Shown here piece by piece: positions 44,422 through 54,283 of a stretch of 64,000 nt of DNA. Within the stretch, counting starts at the first letter, position 1; every line of letters starts with the position of its first letter. The notes beneath the pieces were generated by a model. It was not told the DNA's origin. It made no database searches and saw nothing but the letters and a program-made list of their open reading frames with translations. The stretch comes from Pseudomonas oryzihabitans. GTDB lineage: Bacteria > Pseudomonadota > Gammaproteobacteria > Pseudomonadales > Pseudomonadaceae. Made by a program: the position numbers and the translations under genes. The DNA lies in the NCBI RefSeq assembly GCF_024652905.1, contig NZ_CP102428.1, positions 3,394,001-3,458,000 on the forward strand. The letters run 5' to 3'.

Positions 44422-44933
44422 CCCAGGAACCAGGCACGCTCTTCGGCCTGGTCGATCCACTCTTCCAGCAGGCTAGTGGTGGAGACGTCGTTGGCGTCGT
44501 CGGTCAGGGTGTGGGTGGTGCGCATGTAGGCAGCCAGCGACTGGTTGTCATCATGCAGCTCGGTCAGCATCTGATCGGCCGACAGGTCGGTAGCGTCGCT
44601 GCTGGCCAGGCGCTTGAGTTGCACCATCTGCTCCAGGGAGCGCACGGTGGGCTGACCGATCTTGCGCGCACGCTCGGCGATCAGGTCGGTGATGCCATAC
44701 AGCTGGGTAGCCTGCTCTTCCAGCAGCAGATGGTAGTCGCGGAAATGCGAGCCCTTCATGTGCCAGTGGTAGTTCTTGGTCTTGATGTACAGCGCGAAGA
44801 CATCGGACAGCAGCACGGCCAGGGCTTCGCCTACAGCCTGCTGGTTCTGCAGGGTGGCGTCTTCGCCTTGATGGGCTTTCTGCTTGACGCTGGAAACGGT
44901 CTTGAGTTCTTGCTTGGCATTGGCAACGGCCAT
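44403..44933 (-). CDS. dps: Dps-family ferritin-like DNA-protection protein
   Basis: 176 residues from ATG 44933 (AGGAG upstream). Ferroxidase-centre motifs typical of Dps: LYIKTKNYHWHMKGSHFRDY and HLLLEEQATQLYGITDLIAE, with a basic, Lys/Gln-rich N-terminus that may contact DNA. Dodecameric Dps stores iron and shields DNA in stationary phase and oxidative stress. Faces the stress cluster at 45307 divergently. Exact subfamily (Dps or another mini-ferritin) not settled. Confidence 0.85.
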   Translation of the reverse strand: MAVANAKQELKTVSSVKQKAHQGEDATLQNQQAVGEALAVLLSDVFALYIKTKNYHWHMKGSHFRDYHLLLEEQATQLYGITDLIAERARKIGQPTVRSLEQMVQLKRLASSDATDLSADQMLTELHDDNQSLAAYMRTTHTLTDDANDVSTTSLLEEWIDQAEERAWFLGQTVGK

Positions 44934-45306
44934 GAGAGATCTCCTGTCAGGACGTGAAGAGAAAAAGGGGTTCGCTTGGGTTGGCGCGAACATCAACGTC
45001 TGCAGAAATCGACCGCACCAGGCGAAAAATCGTTCATCGAATTTGCATATCGCCACCATGGGCATGACGAATGGTTGCCGCTGTTGCGACTGCGTTTCAT
45101 TGCCCGCCCTAGAGCCCACCCGCCACCGCCGCCGTTGCGCTTGTAGCTAGCTCTGTAGGTAAAACCGTTTGTCAGCTCCACCATCAAACCGGCGCTGTGT
45201 GAGAACCGTCACTCCTTCTACCCGGTCACCTAAAGGCAAGGCACACGAACGGTCGCCGAGAGTTCTCTGCCGGCCAAGACAAGGTTCTGCACATAGGTAC
45301 CAGCGT
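44934..45306. other. divergent intergenic region, 373 bases
   Basis: Holds the promoters of dps and of the stress cluster. GAACCG near 45200 and AGTTCTCT near 45260 hint at alternative-sigma elements, but no pair with correct spacing is convincing. No RNA gene seen; AT content is somewhat higher than around. Confidence 0.4.
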
Positions 45307-46020
45307 ATGACGACGCCCCTCGATTCCGCTCAGGGACACCCCTCGCAGGCCAAGGACGGCTCTACGGCAGAAGCCCATCTGCACGACCTCAAGGAGGTCG
45401 CTCGGGACACGGTGCAAGACGCCAAGCAAGAAGGCGCTGCGCATTACGAACATTATCGCGATAGCGCGGCCGACCAGCTCGGCGCCATCGCCCAGAGCGC
45501 CCAGGCGGCCGCCGACGAACTGGAAGACAAGGACACCCTGGGCCTGGCGCACTATGTCAGCGACATGGCGCAAAGCCTGACCGGCCTGGCCGAGGATCTG
45601 CGCGGCAAGAGCGCCGAGCAGCTGCTGCACCAGGCCGGCACCCTGGCGCGGGATAATCCGGCCCTGTTCCTCACCAGCAGCATCGCCATCGGCTTCGGGC
45701 TGTCGCGTTTTCTCAAGGCTTCCAGCCAGCCGGATACCGGCAGCAGCTCGCGCGTCAGCGGCCCCGGCGAGGTGCCTTCGCTGACCACGCCCTCGGTCGC
45801 GGCGGAAAACGAACTGGCGGAGCCGGCGGCGGGTGCCGATGTCATCCACACCAACAACATTCCCAAGGGTCCTGACCTCCATACCCCGACCACGACCCGT
45901 GGCGGCGACCCCATCGGCGGCGCGGCGATCAATCCGGCGCGCAGCGACAGCAGCCTGAACACCGGTACCTCGTCCAGCCAGCTGGATCGACCCACCCTGA
46001 GCGGAGGCAAGCAGCCATGA
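45307..46020 (+). CDS. YqjC/YqjD-like stress-cluster protein, 237 aa
   Basis: ATG 45307. Long charged helix region (HLHDLKEVARDTVQDAKQEG, DQLGAIAQSAQAAADELEDK), a short hydrophobic stretch (PALFLTSSIAIGFGLSRFLK, about 120-139) and a Ser/Thr/Pro/Gly-rich disordered tail. Similar proteins sit before a DUF1469 membrane protein in many proteobacteria. Coupled to the next gene by ATGA. Function unknown; membrane-associated stress role inferred. Confidence 0.65.
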   Translation: MTTPLDSAQGHPSQAKDGSTAEAHLHDLKEVARDTVQDAKQEGAAHYEHYRDSAADQLGAIAQSAQAAADELEDKDTLGLAHYVSDMAQSLTGLAEDLRGKSAEQLLHQAGTLARDNPALFLTSSIAIGFGLSRFLKASSQPDTGSSSRVSGPGEVPSLTTPSVAAENELAEPAAGADVIHTNNIPKGPDLHTPTTTRGGDPIGGAAINPARSDSSLNTGTSSSQLDRPTLSGGKQP

Positions 46021-46430
46021 TCAACGAGAATCCCACTCCGCGCCCCACCGAAGGCGATACCTCGGTCGTCGGCCTGGTCAAGCAGCTGGTCCATGAGGTC
46101 CCGGCGCTGTTCACCAAGGAACTGGCGCTGGCCAAGGCCGAACTGGGCGAATCCCTGCGCACCACCAAGGCCGGTGTGGCCGGGGTCGCCGCGGGTGCCA
46201 TCGTGCTGCTGGCCGGCTTCATCGTGCTGCTGATGGGTGTCGTCTACTTCCTCTCCCAGTACCTCACGCCCTGGGCCGCCGCCCTGCTGGTGGGCGCCGT
46301 GGTCATGGTGATCGGCTTCATCATGCTGCAGTCGGGCAAGAAGCAGTTCGAACCGTCCCACTTCACCCCTGATCGCACCGTCAACAGCCTGCAGAAGGAC
46401 AAGGACGCCGTACGGAGGGCCGCACAATGA
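46017..46430 (+). CDS. phage-holin-superfamily III (DUF1469/YqjE-like) membrane protein
   Basis: 137 residues. An amphipathic start (SVVGLVKQLVHEVPALFTKE, ALAKAELGESLRTTKAG) precedes two membrane helices (AAGAIVLLAGFIVLLMGVVY and AAALLVGAVVMVIGFIMLQ). Despite the family name it is chromosomal and not linked to lysis. In E. coli YqjE lies with YqjD, a ribosome-binding membrane protein. ATGA overlaps on both sides. Confidence 0.8.
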   Translation: MINENPTPRPTEGDTSVVGLVKQLVHEVPALFTKELALAKAELGESLRTTKAGVAGVAAGAIVLLAGFIVLLMGVVYFLSQYLTPWAAALLVGAVVMVIGFIMLQSGKKQFEPSHFTPDRTVNSLQKDKDAVRRAAQ

Positions 46431-47401
46431 GCATCACCGACCAGATCGATCAGGAATCCAGAAAGAATCCCGAGGAGCTCGAACGCGAGATCGACCAGAA
46501 GCGCGGACACATCGAAGACCTGGTGGGCGCCCTGGAAAGCCGCCTGTCGCCCGGCCAGCTGTTCGACCAGGCGCTGTCCTACACCAAGGGGCACAGCGGT
46601 GAGTTCGCCCATAATCTGGGCAACACCCTCAAGGCCAATCCGGTCCCGGCGGTGCTGACCTCGGTGGGTCTGCTGTGGCTGGCCCTGGGCCAGAACCGCA
46701 CCCCGGCGCCAGCCACGCCGGGCACCCCGCTCAGGGACAAGCTGACGGGGGCCATGGATTCAGTGGCCAGCAGTGCCGGCCATACCCGCGATTCCCTGAA
46801 CCGTGGCAGTCACGACGTACGCGACAAGGTGACCGGCCTGGGCGAAAGCGTATCGGCCAAGGCCTCTCAGACGGGTGAGCGCTTGAGCGATACCGCGGCT
46901 CAGACCAAGGACGCCCTGGGCGCCCAGGCGCAACAGCTCAAGGGCACCTTCGATACCCTGCTGCGCGAACAACCGCTGGTGGTAGGCGCACTGGGCATCG
47001 CCCTCGGTGCGCTGCTGGGAGCCTCGCTGCCGCGCACCGAGACCGAGGATCGCGCCTTAGGCAAGCACAGCGACAAGCTGACCGCCAAGGCCAAGCAGGC
47101 GGCGAGCAGCGGCTATGAGCAGGTCAAGGCAGCAGGGCGCGACGTGGCGAGCGATGCGCGCCAGACCCGTCATGACCGGGATCAGCACGCCGGTACAGGG
47201 CCGTCGTCCAGCCACCTGGGTAACGATCCCGACGCAGGCGTCGAGTCCATGGCGGGCTCCCCAACCGCTGGCACCGGCAGTACCCTGGGAGCCACTCAGG
47301 CGACCGCGGGCATGAACGTCGGTCGTACCGCTGCCCACGGCAATACGCCTGGTGCCGTGGGCGACGAGAGCGGCATGGCCACCCCGCCGCGCAGCGTCTA
47401 A
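46427..47401 (+). CDS. DUF3618/YqjD-like membrane protein, 324 aa
   Basis: N-terminal DUF3618 motif (NPEELEREIDQKRGHIEDLV, ALESRLSPGQLFDQAL), a hydrophobic stretch near 85, a long Ala/Ser/Lys coiled region (about 105-170), then a hydrophobic YqjD/ElaB-like motif (EQPLVVGALGIALGALLGAS, about 180-200) and a low-complexity Gly/Thr tail. Third gene of the coupled cluster. Probably tethers to the inner membrane; partner unknown. Confidence 0.75.
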   Translation: MSITDQIDQESRKNPEELEREIDQKRGHIEDLVGALESRLSPGQLFDQALSYTKGHSGEFAHNLGNTLKANPVPAVLTSVGLLWLALGQNRTPAPATPGTPLRDKLTGAMDSVASSAGHTRDSLNRGSHDVRDKVTGLGESVSAKASQTGERLSDTAAQTKDALGAQAQQLKGTFDTLLREQPLVVGALGIALGALLGASLPRTETEDRALGKHSDKLTAKAKQAASSGYEQVKAAGRDVASDARQTRHDRDQHAGTGPSSSHLGNDPDAGVESMAGSPTAGTGSTLGATQATAGMNVGRTAAHGNTPGAVGDESGMATPPRSV

Positions 47402-47414
47402 CCCGGCAAGACTG

Positions 47415-47481
47415 CCGGGGTCAGCAAAGGACCCCGGCCACAAACAGCAAAGGCGCACAGGTCTGGCCCGTGCGCCTTTGC
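47415..47481 (+). terminator. double hairpin ending the stress cluster
   Basis: CCGGGGT/ACCCCGG (47415-47437) is followed by GCAAAGGCGCAC/GTGCGCCTTTGC (47447-47481), a perfect 12-bp stem. The second can serve the small gene on the opposite strand too. Confidence 0.75.
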
Positions 47482-47498
47482 TCGTTTCAGTACCCGCC

Positions 47499-47651
47499 TC
47501 AGTAACCCGGATCCGGATTTTCCTTGGGCTGCTCGGGCCGCTTGTCGTTCTGCGGGCGCTGTTCTTCACCGCCCTGATTGAGTTCCTTGTGGGTCTCGCC
47601 GACCTTGCCGGCGTTTTCCGGCTTATGGTCGAGATCGTCGCGCTTGGCCAT
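47499..47651 (-). CDS. small hydrophilic protein, 50 aa
   Basis: ATG 47651 with GAGGTGAGC upstream. Reads MAKRDDLDHKPENAGKVGET, then a Gln/Glu/Lys/Pro-rich remainder ending NPDPGY. No hydrophobic core at all, so it is almost surely disordered, in the manner of hydrophilins or small stress proteins. Too short for common gene finders. It lies opposite the stress cluster and shares its terminator region. Confidence 0.65.
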   Translation of the reverse strand: MAKRDDLDHKPENAGKVGETHKELNQGGEEQRPQNDKRPEQPKENPDPGY

Positions 47652-47718
47652 GATGCTCACCTCTTGTGGCTGAGTAGGTTAGGCAACGGCGCGAGGCCAG
47701 GGTGCCCGCGCCAGCAGA

Positions 47719-48699
47719 TCAACGTAAGGGCGGCGCCATGAATTCCGGGCCCACCGGATCCTTGACGTGTTCGGCGAGGAGGGCGTCGATGGCCGCCAGG
47801 TCCTCGGCGGACAGCTGCCAGCCAAAGGCCTCGTCCAACCCCTGCAGCTGCTCGGGCTTGCGCGCACCCCAGAGGGCGATGGTCGGCCCCTGATCGAGGA
47901 TCCAGCGCACCGCCAGGGCCAGCACCGACTTGCCATGACGCTCGCGGGCGAAGGCGGTCAGGGCCTCCACCGCGGCCAGGTACTGGGCGAAGCGCGGGGC
48001 CTGGAACTTGGGATCGCCCTGACGCAGGTCGTCGCCGTCGAAGCGGGTCTCGGCGTTCATGCGTCCGGACAGCAGCCCGCGACACAGGGCGCCATAGGCC
48101 AGCACCACCAGACCGTGACGCTGAGCATAGGGCAGCACATCGGTCTCGATGGCGCGCTCGAAGAGATTGTAGGGCGGCTGCACGGTGGACAGATTGGCGA
48201 ACTGGCGGAAGGCTTCCAGCTGCTCGGGCGAATAGTTGCTCACGCCAATGGCGAGGATCTTGCCCTCCTGGCGCAGGCGCTCAAGTTCACGCGCAGTTTC
48301 TTCGTGGGGTACCTGGGGATCGGGCCAGTGCACCTGATAGAGGTCGATACGATCGGTGCGCAGGCGCCGCAGGGAATCCTCCACCTCCTGGCGGATGCGC
48401 GCGGCGCTGGCGTTGCGACGCACCTCTTCGTTCGGCCATTCCAAAGCCACCTTGGTGGCGATCACCGCCTGGTCGCGGATACCTTCCAGGGCCTTGCCGA
48501 CGATCTCCTCGGAACGACCGAAGCCGTACACCGGGGCGGTGTCGATCAGGTTGATGCCGCCTTGGACGGCGCCACGGATGGTCTCGATGGAGCGGGCCTC
48601 GTCGGTACCGCCCCACATCCAGCCGCCAATGGCCCAGGTGCCGAGGCCGATACGGGAAACAGGGGTATCGATACCGGGGATGCGCAGGGTTTCAGTCAT
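47719..48699 (-). CDS. aldo/keto reductase
   Basis: 326 residues, TIM-barrel AKR. Catalytic tetrad is in place: Asp and Tyr in NLIDTAPVYGFGRSEEI, Lys in VIATKVALEWPN, His in DLYQVHWPDP. NADPH site stretches SNYSPEQLEAFR and LALAVRWILDQGPTIALWGA. Similar to the YajO/YhdN-like general stress AKRs. Substrate unknown. Divergent from a LysR gene with 112 bases between starts. Confidence 0.9.
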   Translation of the reverse strand: MTETLRIPGIDTPVSRIGLGTWAIGGWMWGGTDEARSIETIRGAVQGGINLIDTAPVYGFGRSEEIVGKALEGIRDQAVIATKVALEWPNEEVRRNASAARIRQEVEDSLRRLRTDRIDLYQVHWPDPQVPHEETARELERLRQEGKILAIGVSNYSPEQLEAFRQFANLSTVQPPYNLFERAIETDVLPYAQRHGLVVLAYGALCRGLLSGRMNAETRFDGDDLRQGDPKFQAPRFAQYLAAVEALTAFARERHGKSVLALAVRWILDQGPTIALWGARKPEQLQGLDEAFGWQLSAEDLAAIDALLAEHVKDPVGPEFMAPPLR

Positions 48700-48811
48700 A
48701 GGGAGCTCCAGGCGAAGACGCCAGTCGGAAGGGTTAGCCTTGTGAGGCTAATTCAAAAGGCGTTGAATGGGGCTCAACGAACTCTTGATCCTTATCGCGT
48801 GAGGGTTGTGC

Positions 48812-49726
48812 ATGCCAACGCTGAATCGCGGCGAACTGGCCGATCTCAACGTGTTCGTCGCCCTGGTGCGCCGGCGCAGCTTTCGCCAGGCCGCCATCGA
48901 ACTGGGCGTCACCACTTCGGCGCTGAGCCATGCCCTGCGCCAACTGGAGACCCGCCTGGGGGTCAAGCTGCTCAATCGCACCAGCCGCTCGGTGGTGCCG
49001 ACCCTGGCCGGCGCGGCCTTGGCGGAAAAGCTCGAACAGGGTTTCACCCTCATCGGCGAGGCCCTGGGCGAGCTGGACCAGCACCGCGACGCCCCGGTCG
49101 GTCGCCTGCGCCTGAGCGTGCCGCGGGATGCGGCGCGCCTGCTGGTGACCCCGACCCTGCCCCGGCTACTGGCGGCCTATCCGCAACTGCAGCTGGACAT
49201 CAGCGTCGAGGATCGTCCGGTGGACATCGTCGCCGACGGCCTCGATGCCGGCATCCGCTATGGCGACACCGTGCCCCAGGACATGGTCGCCCTGCCGCTC
49301 ACCGACGAGTTGCGCTGGATCGTGGTGGGCGCCCCTGACTACCTGGCCCGCCACGGTCGGCCGCAGCAGCCGGACGATCTCGTCGAGCACCGCTGCGTGC
49401 GGCTGCGGCTGGGCAATGGCGCCCTCTATCGCTGGGAACTGGGCAGCGGCGCCACGACCCGTACCCTGGACGTGCCGGGCCCGCTCACGGTCAACGAGAC
49501 CGAAACCTCGATCCAGGCCGCCCTCGATGGCCTGGCCCTGGCCTACTGTCTGGAATGGCGGGTGGCCACGGAGCTGCGCGACGGCCGCCTGGAGCAGGTG
49601 CTACCGGACTGGGCCTCGCCCGGTGCGCCCCTGTGCATCTACTACCCGAGTCGACGCCAGCCCCCGCCAGGCTTGCGCCAGCTGATCGAAGCCCTCCGTC
49701 AGACCTGGACCGAGCGGCATCCCTGA
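48812..49726 (+). CDS. LysR-family regulator (CrgA-like)
   Basis: 304 residues from ATG 48812. HTH in LADLNVFVALVRRRSFRQAA and LGVTTSALSHALRQLE, effector domain with PVGRLRLSVPRDAARLLVTP, and GLDAGIRYGDTVPQDMVAL. The branch usually regulates a divergent oxidoreductase, here the aldo/keto reductase. Confidence 0.9.
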   Translation: MPTLNRGELADLNVFVALVRRRSFRQAAIELGVTTSALSHALRQLETRLGVKLLNRTSRSVVPTLAGAALAEKLEQGFTLIGEALGELDQHRDAPVGRLRLSVPRDAARLLVTPTLPRLLAAYPQLQLDISVEDRPVDIVADGLDAGIRYGDTVPQDMVALPLTDELRWIVVGAPDYLARHGRPQQPDDLVEHRCVRLRLGNGALYRWELGSGATTRTLDVPGPLTVNETETSIQAALDGLALAYCLEWRVATELRDGRLEQVLPDWASPGAPLCIYYPSRRQPPPGLRQLIEALRQTWTERHP

Positions 49727-49797
49727 ACCGGGCGAACCAACCGGCGCGGAGAGAGGTCCCCTGACCACGCCGTGATCGCCTGACCGAGGAGGCCCCC

Positions 49798-51531
49798 TTG
49801 CCCGCTGCCAACGCCGCCGCATCCGACCTGCCGCTGCCCGTGGAACGCGAACTCAGTCCGCGGGCGCTGCTCACCGGCGCGCTGCTGGGCATCCTGCTGA
49901 CCCCGGCCAACGTCTATGCCGGGCTCAAGATCGGTTGGTCGTTCAACATGTCGATCATCGCCCTGCTGGTGAGCTACGGCCTCTGGCATCGCCTGGGCCG
50001 CCGGCTGCAGCAACCGGGCTGGACGCTGCACGAGAGCAACATCAACCAGACCGTGGCCTCGGCGGCCGCCAGCATCGTCTCCGGCGGGCTGGTGGCGCCC
50101 ATCCCCGCCTATACGCTGCTGACCGGCCAGGAACTGCCGACCCTGCCGCTGATGGGCTGGGTGTTCGCGGTGAGCTTTCTCGGCATCTGGGTGGCCTGGT
50201 ATCTGCGCCCCCTGCTGCTGGCCGATGCCAGTCTGAGATTTCCCGAGGGCCTGGCCACCCTGGAGGCGCTGCGCCAGGTCTATGCCAGCGGCGCCGAGGC
50301 CCTGGCCCGGCTGCGGGTGCTCCTGGGCGCCCTGACGCTGTCGGCGGCGGTCAAACTGGTGGACACCTTCGCCTGGATGCTCCCGCGAGCGGCGCCTTCG
50401 CCCGCGCTGGAGCGGCTGACCTTCAGCTTCGATCCCTCGCTGCTGCTGCTCGGCTTTGGCGGCATCATCGGCCTCAGGGTCGGGCTGTCGCTGCTATTCG
50501 GCACCTTGCTGGCCTGGGGCGGTGTCGCGCCCTGGCTGCTGGCCAGCGGCGCCGCCGCGCTGCCGGCGGACGCCAGCGGCCCGCAATACGCTTTCCTGGT
50601 GCAATGGCTGCTCTGGCCGGGGGTGAGCCTGATGGTCAGCGCCACCCTGGCTTCCCTGGCGGTACGGCTGATCACCCTGCCGCGCGGCGAACGGCAGCGC
50701 CAGGGCTGGCAGCGACCCCGTGCCTGGCCATTGGCGCTGTTGCTGGTGGCGGCTCTGCTGGTGGTGATGCTGCAGGTGCGGCTGTTCGGCATCGATCCCT
50801 GGCTGGCCCTGCTCGCCCTGCCCCTGGCGCTGTTTCTCGCCGCCATGGCCGCGCGGGTGGTGGGCGCCACCGGCATTCCCCCCATCGGCGCCATCGGCCA
50901 GCTGTCGCAGCTGACCTTTGGCCTGGCTGCCCCTGGCCAGGTCAACATCAACCTGATGGGCGCCAACACCGCCGGTGGCGCGGCTGGCCAGAGCACCGAC
51001 CTGATGAACGATTTCAAGGTCGGCCAGGCCATCGGCGCCACGCCCGCCAAGCAGGTGGTGGCCCAGTGCCTGGGCATCGCCCTGGGCGCGGTGACCGGGG
51101 TGCTCACCTATCGGCTGCTGATTCCCGATCCCCAGGCGCTCCTGCTCAGCGCCGCTTGGCCGGCCCCGGCGGTGGCCCAATGGAAGGCGGTGGCGGAAAC
51201 CCTGACCCAGGGCCTGGGCGCCCTGGATGGCGCCATGCGCCTGGGCATCGTCCTGGGCGCCCTGGCCGGCGTGCTATTGGGTCTGGCCGAAGCCCTGCTG
51301 CCTGCAAGACGCGCGCACTGGCTGCCCAGCTCGGCGGCCCTGGGCCTGGCCTTCATCCTGCCGGCCTCGGTGTCGCTGATGATGACCCTCGGCGCCCTGC
51401 TCACCGCCCTGGTGCGCTGGCGGGCGCCGCGCCTGGCCGAGCGCTTCGCCCTGGCGGTCGCGGCGGGACTCATCGCCGGGGAAAGCCTGGCCGGTGTCGG
51501 GGCGGCCTTCTGGCAGATGCTCTCATCTTGA
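49798..51531 (+). CDS. OPT-family oligopeptide/metal-chelate transporter
   Basis: 577 residues, about 14 membrane helices. TTG start at 49798 with GGAGG six bases upstream; no better ATG nearby. Marks: GALLGILLTPANVYAGLKIG, NINQTVASAAASIVSGGLVA and GQVNINLMGANTAGGAAGQS, typical of bacterial OPT proteins. Known members move oligopeptides or iron chelates; the substrate here is unknown. Confidence 0.85.
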   Translation: MPAANAAASDLPLPVERELSPRALLTGALLGILLTPANVYAGLKIGWSFNMSIIALLVSYGLWHRLGRRLQQPGWTLHESNINQTVASAAASIVSGGLVAPIPAYTLLTGQELPTLPLMGWVFAVSFLGIWVAWYLRPLLLADASLRFPEGLATLEALRQVYASGAEALARLRVLLGALTLSAAVKLVDTFAWMLPRAAPSPALERLTFSFDPSLLLLGFGGIIGLRVGLSLLFGTLLAWGGVAPWLLASGAAALPADASGPQYAFLVQWLLWPGVSLMVSATLASLAVRLITLPRGERQRQGWQRPRAWPLALLLVAALLVVMLQVRLFGIDPWLALLALPLALFLAAMAARVVGATGIPPIGAIGQLSQLTFGLAAPGQVNINLMGANTAGGAAGQSTDLMNDFKVGQAIGATPAKQVVAQCLGIALGAVTGVLTYRLLIPDPQALLLSAAWPAPAVAQWKAVAETLTQGLGALDGAMRLGIVLGALAGVLLGLAEALLPARRAHWLPSSAALGLAFILPASVSLMMTLGALLTALVRWRAPRLAERFALAVAAGLIAGESLAGVGAAFWQMLSS

Positions 51532-51750
51532 ACTGCGACATCTTGTCAACTGGACAATAATTTCCAGACGTAATGTCGCGAAGCTTTCAATAACCTTTCA
51601 AACCCATGAAATTCGGGGGTTGCGGTCCGATTCAGCTTGCCAGCGCGCTTTTGCAACACATAAGGTTACAAATAGTGCGACCCACCCATGAGAGGTCTGG
51701 GCGCCTTGCGCGAGCTGTCTCCATAACAAACCCAATCCGAGCTAGCAGTC

Positions 51751-53031
51751 ATGGCCACCACCTCGAAAGCCAAATCCGTGTTCCGCGTCGTCAGCGGAAA
51801 CTTCCTCGAAATGTACGACTTCATGGTCTATGGCTTCTATGCCACGGCCATCGCCAAGACCTTCTTTCCCGGCGATAACGAACTCGCCTCCCTGATGCTG
51901 TCGCTGGCCACCTTTGGCGCCGGCTTCCTGATGCGTCCCCTGGGGGCCATCTTCCTCGGCGCCTACATCGACCGGCACGGTCGGCGTCACGGCCTGATCG
52001 TCACCCTGGCGCTGATGGCCCTGGGTACCCTGCTGATCGCCGTGGTGCCGGGCTATGCCACCCTCGGCGTCGCCGCCCCGCTGCTGGTGCTGCTCGGCCG
52101 CCTGCTGCAGGGCTTCTCCGCTGGCGTCGAACTGGGCGGCGTGTCCGTCTACCTGTCGGAAATCGCCACTCCGGGCCGCAAGGGCTTCTTCGTTTCCTGG
52201 CAATCCGCCAGTCAGCAGGTCGCGGTGGTCTTCGCCGGCGTGCTGGGCGCGCTGCTCAACCACTGGCTGTCGCCCGCCGAGATGGGTGAATGGGGCTGGC
52301 GCATTCCCTTCCTGATCGGCTGCCTGATCGTGCCCTTCCTGTTCATGATCCGCCGCTCCCTGGAAGAAAGCCCGGAATTCGAGGCACGCAAGCATCGCCC
52401 GACCTTCCGCGAGACCATGACCTCCATCCGCCAGAACTTCGGCGTGGTGCTGGCCGGTGTGGCCATGGTCTCCATGACCACTGCCTCCTTCTACCTGATC
52501 ACCGCCTACACCCCGACCTTCGGCAAGCACGAGCTGAACCTGACCGCCCTGGACAGCCTCATCGTGACCGCCTGCGTGGGCGTGTCCAACTTCATCTGGC
52601 TGCCGGTGATGGGCGCCCTGAGCGATCGCGTCGGCCGACGTCCGCTGCTGATCTTCGCCACTGTGTTGGCCATCCTCACCGCCTACCCGGCGATGATCTG
52701 GCTGACCCACGCCCCGGGCTTCTCGCGCCTGCTGATGGTCGAGCTGTGGTTGTCCTTCCTCTATGGCACCTACAACGGTGGCATGGTGGTGGCCCTGACC
52801 GAGGTGATGCCGGCCCATGTGCGCACCACCGGCTTCTCTCTGGCCTACAGCCTGGCCACCGCGACCTTCGGCGGCTTCACCCCCATGGTCTGCACCTGGC
52901 TGATCCAGGAGACCGGCAACAAGGCCGCCCCCGGCATGTGGCTGACCCTGGCCGCCGTGCTCGGCCTGGTCGCGACCCTGACCCTGTTCAAGGGCAACGC
53001 CCAGCCGCGCTTCAAGGCTGCTACCGCCTGA
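51751..53031 (+). CDS. citA: citrate:proton symporter, CitA-like MFS
   Basis: 426 residues, twelve membrane helices. Closely follows Salmonella/E. coli CitA as I remember it: [60 protein letters not shown] and [20 protein letters not shown]. Takes up citrate, perhaps tricarballylate or other tricarboxylates. No tctDE- or citB-like regulator adjacent. The 219-base upstream gap shows no clear operator. Confidence 0.85.
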   Translation: MATTSKAKSVFRVVSGNFLEMYDFMVYGFYATAIAKTFFPGDNELASLMLSLATFGAGFLMRPLGAIFLGAYIDRHGRRHGLIVTLALMALGTLLIAVVPGYATLGVAAPLLVLLGRLLQGFSAGVELGGVSVYLSEIATPGRKGFFVSWQSASQQVAVVFAGVLGALLNHWLSPAEMGEWGWRIPFLIGCLIVPFLFMIRRSLEESPEFEARKHRPTFRETMTSIRQNFGVVLAGVAMVSMTTASFYLITAYTPTFGKHELNLTALDSLIVTACVGVSNFIWLPVMGALSDRVGRRPLLIFATVLAILTAYPAMIWLTHAPGFSRLLMVELWLSFLYGTYNGGMVVALTEVMPAHVRTTGFSLAYSLATATFGGFTPMVCTWLIQETGNKAAPGMWLTLAAVLGLVATLTLFKGNAQPRFKAATA

Positions 53032-53043
53032 GGAGGTTGTCGC

Positions 53044-53066
53044 AGAGCGGCACGTTGTGCCGCTCT
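53044..53066. terminator. hairpin after citA
   Basis: Perfect 10-bp stem AGAGCGGCAC/GTGCCGCTCT with loop GTT, 13 bases past the stop; no T run, so termination may be weak. Confidence 0.5.
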
Positions 53067-53128
53067 CGCATCTGGCCAGGTCGTCCCTCACCCTGATCTG
53101 TAACAGCTTTTTGCTAGGGTTGCGGCAG

Positions 53129-53149
53129 GCGACCGCACTGGGCGGTCGC
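53129..53149. promoter_or_regulatory. perfect inverted repeat before pchP
   Basis: GCGACCGC-ACTGG-GCGGTCGC, 8-bp arms, ending 17 bases before the pchP ATG. Could be an operator or an RNA hairpin beside the ribosome binding site (GGAG, 53157-53160). Confidence 0.45.
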
Positions 53150-53166
53150 TGTGCCGGAGCCCGCCG

Positions 53167-54225
53167 ATGCCCATCCTTCCCCGCCTTCTCGCCGGTCTGG
53201 CCGGTGGTCTGCTGTCGCTGACCGCCGCTGCCACCGAGCTGACCCATTGGCCAGCCGACGCCGCCCGCCAACTCGATGCCCTAATCGCCGCCAATGCCAA
53301 TAAGGGCAACTACGCGGTGTTCGACATGGACAACACCAGCTATCGCTACGATCTGGAGGAAGCCCTGCTGCCCTTCCTGGAAATGAAGGGCGTGCTGACC
53401 CGCGAGACCCTGGATCCCTCGCTCAAGCTGATCCCCTTCAAGGACGTCGGCGGCCACCAGGAAAGCCTCAACAGCTACTACTACCAGCTCTGCGAGATCG
53501 ACGACCTGGTCTGCTATCCCTGGGTCGCCCAGGTGTTCTCCGGTTTCACCCTGCAGCAGCTCAAGGGCTATGTCGACGAGCTGATGGCCTACGGCAAGCC
53601 GATCCCCGCCACCTACTACGGCAAGGACGATAAGGTCGAGACGGTGGAGATCAATCCACCCAAGCCCTTCACCGGCCAGCAGGAGCTCTATCGCAAGCTG
53701 ATGGAGAACGGTATCGAGGTCTATGTGATCAGCGCCGCCCACGAAGAGCTGGTGCGCATGGTGGCCGCCGATCCGCGCTACGGCTATGGCGTCAAGCCGG
53801 AAAATGTCATTGGCGTCACCACCCTGCTCAAGGACCCGGCCACCGGCGCCCTGACCACCGCCCGCAAGCAGATCGCCGAAGGCAAGTACGATCCCCAGGC
53901 CAACCTGAGGCTGCAGGTCACCCCCTACCTCTGGACCCCGGCCACCTGGTTCGCCGGCAAGTACGCGGCCATCCTCACCTACATCGATCCCTGGAAGAAG
54001 CCCATCCTGGTCGGCGGCGACACCCCGGTCAGCGACGGTCCCATGCTGTTCCAGGGCGTGGACGCCGCCAAGAACGGCATCCACCTGTGGATCGACCGCA
54101 AGGCCAAGTATCGCACCCAGATCGAGGCGATGATGAAGAGCAACGCCGAGGGCCAGGCCAAGGCCGGCGTAGCGGTCAACGCCGACCAGCACTGGGTGAT
54201 CGTCAAACCCGAAGACATCCAGTAG
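53167..54225 (+). CDS. pchP: phosphorylcholine phosphatase PchP
   Basis: 352 residues. Signal peptide of about 22 residues ([20 protein letters not shown]), so the protein is periplasmic. HAD motif I is [14 protein letters not shown] with Asp53, Asp55 and Thr57, which equal Asp31, Asp33, Thr35 of mature P. aeruginosa PchP. Motif [16 protein letters not shown] and motif [19 protein letters not shown] are present. Removes phosphate from phosphorylcholine released from host lipids, feeding choline uptake. In P. aeruginosa it is PA5292, next to yifB; here about 34 kb separates them. Confidence 0.93.
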   Translation: MPILPRLLAGLAGGLLSLTAAATELTHWPADAARQLDALIAANANKGNYAVFDMDNTSYRYDLEEALLPFLEMKGVLTRETLDPSLKLIPFKDVGGHQESLNSYYYQLCEIDDLVCYPWVAQVFSGFTLQQLKGYVDELMAYGKPIPATYYGKDDKVETVEINPPKPFTGQQELYRKLMENGIEVYVISAAHEELVRMVAADPRYGYGVKPENVIGVTTLLKDPATGALTTARKQIAEGKYDPQANLRLQVTPYLWTPATWFAGKYAAILTYIDPWKKPILVGGDTPVSDGPMLFQGVDAAKNGIHLWIDRKAKYRTQIEAMMKSNAEGQAKAGVAVNADQHWVIVKPEDIQ

Positions 54226-54283
54226 GCCCGCGCTCCAGGGCGGGCTAGACTCGGGGTTCTCTCTGACTGCCCTGGAGCCCGCC

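Noticed and set aside
46017-46430. Phage holin and prophage remnant
   Set aside because: The DUF1469 family name is misleading. The gene lies in a chromosomal stress cluster with no lysin, spanin or phage genes nearby.
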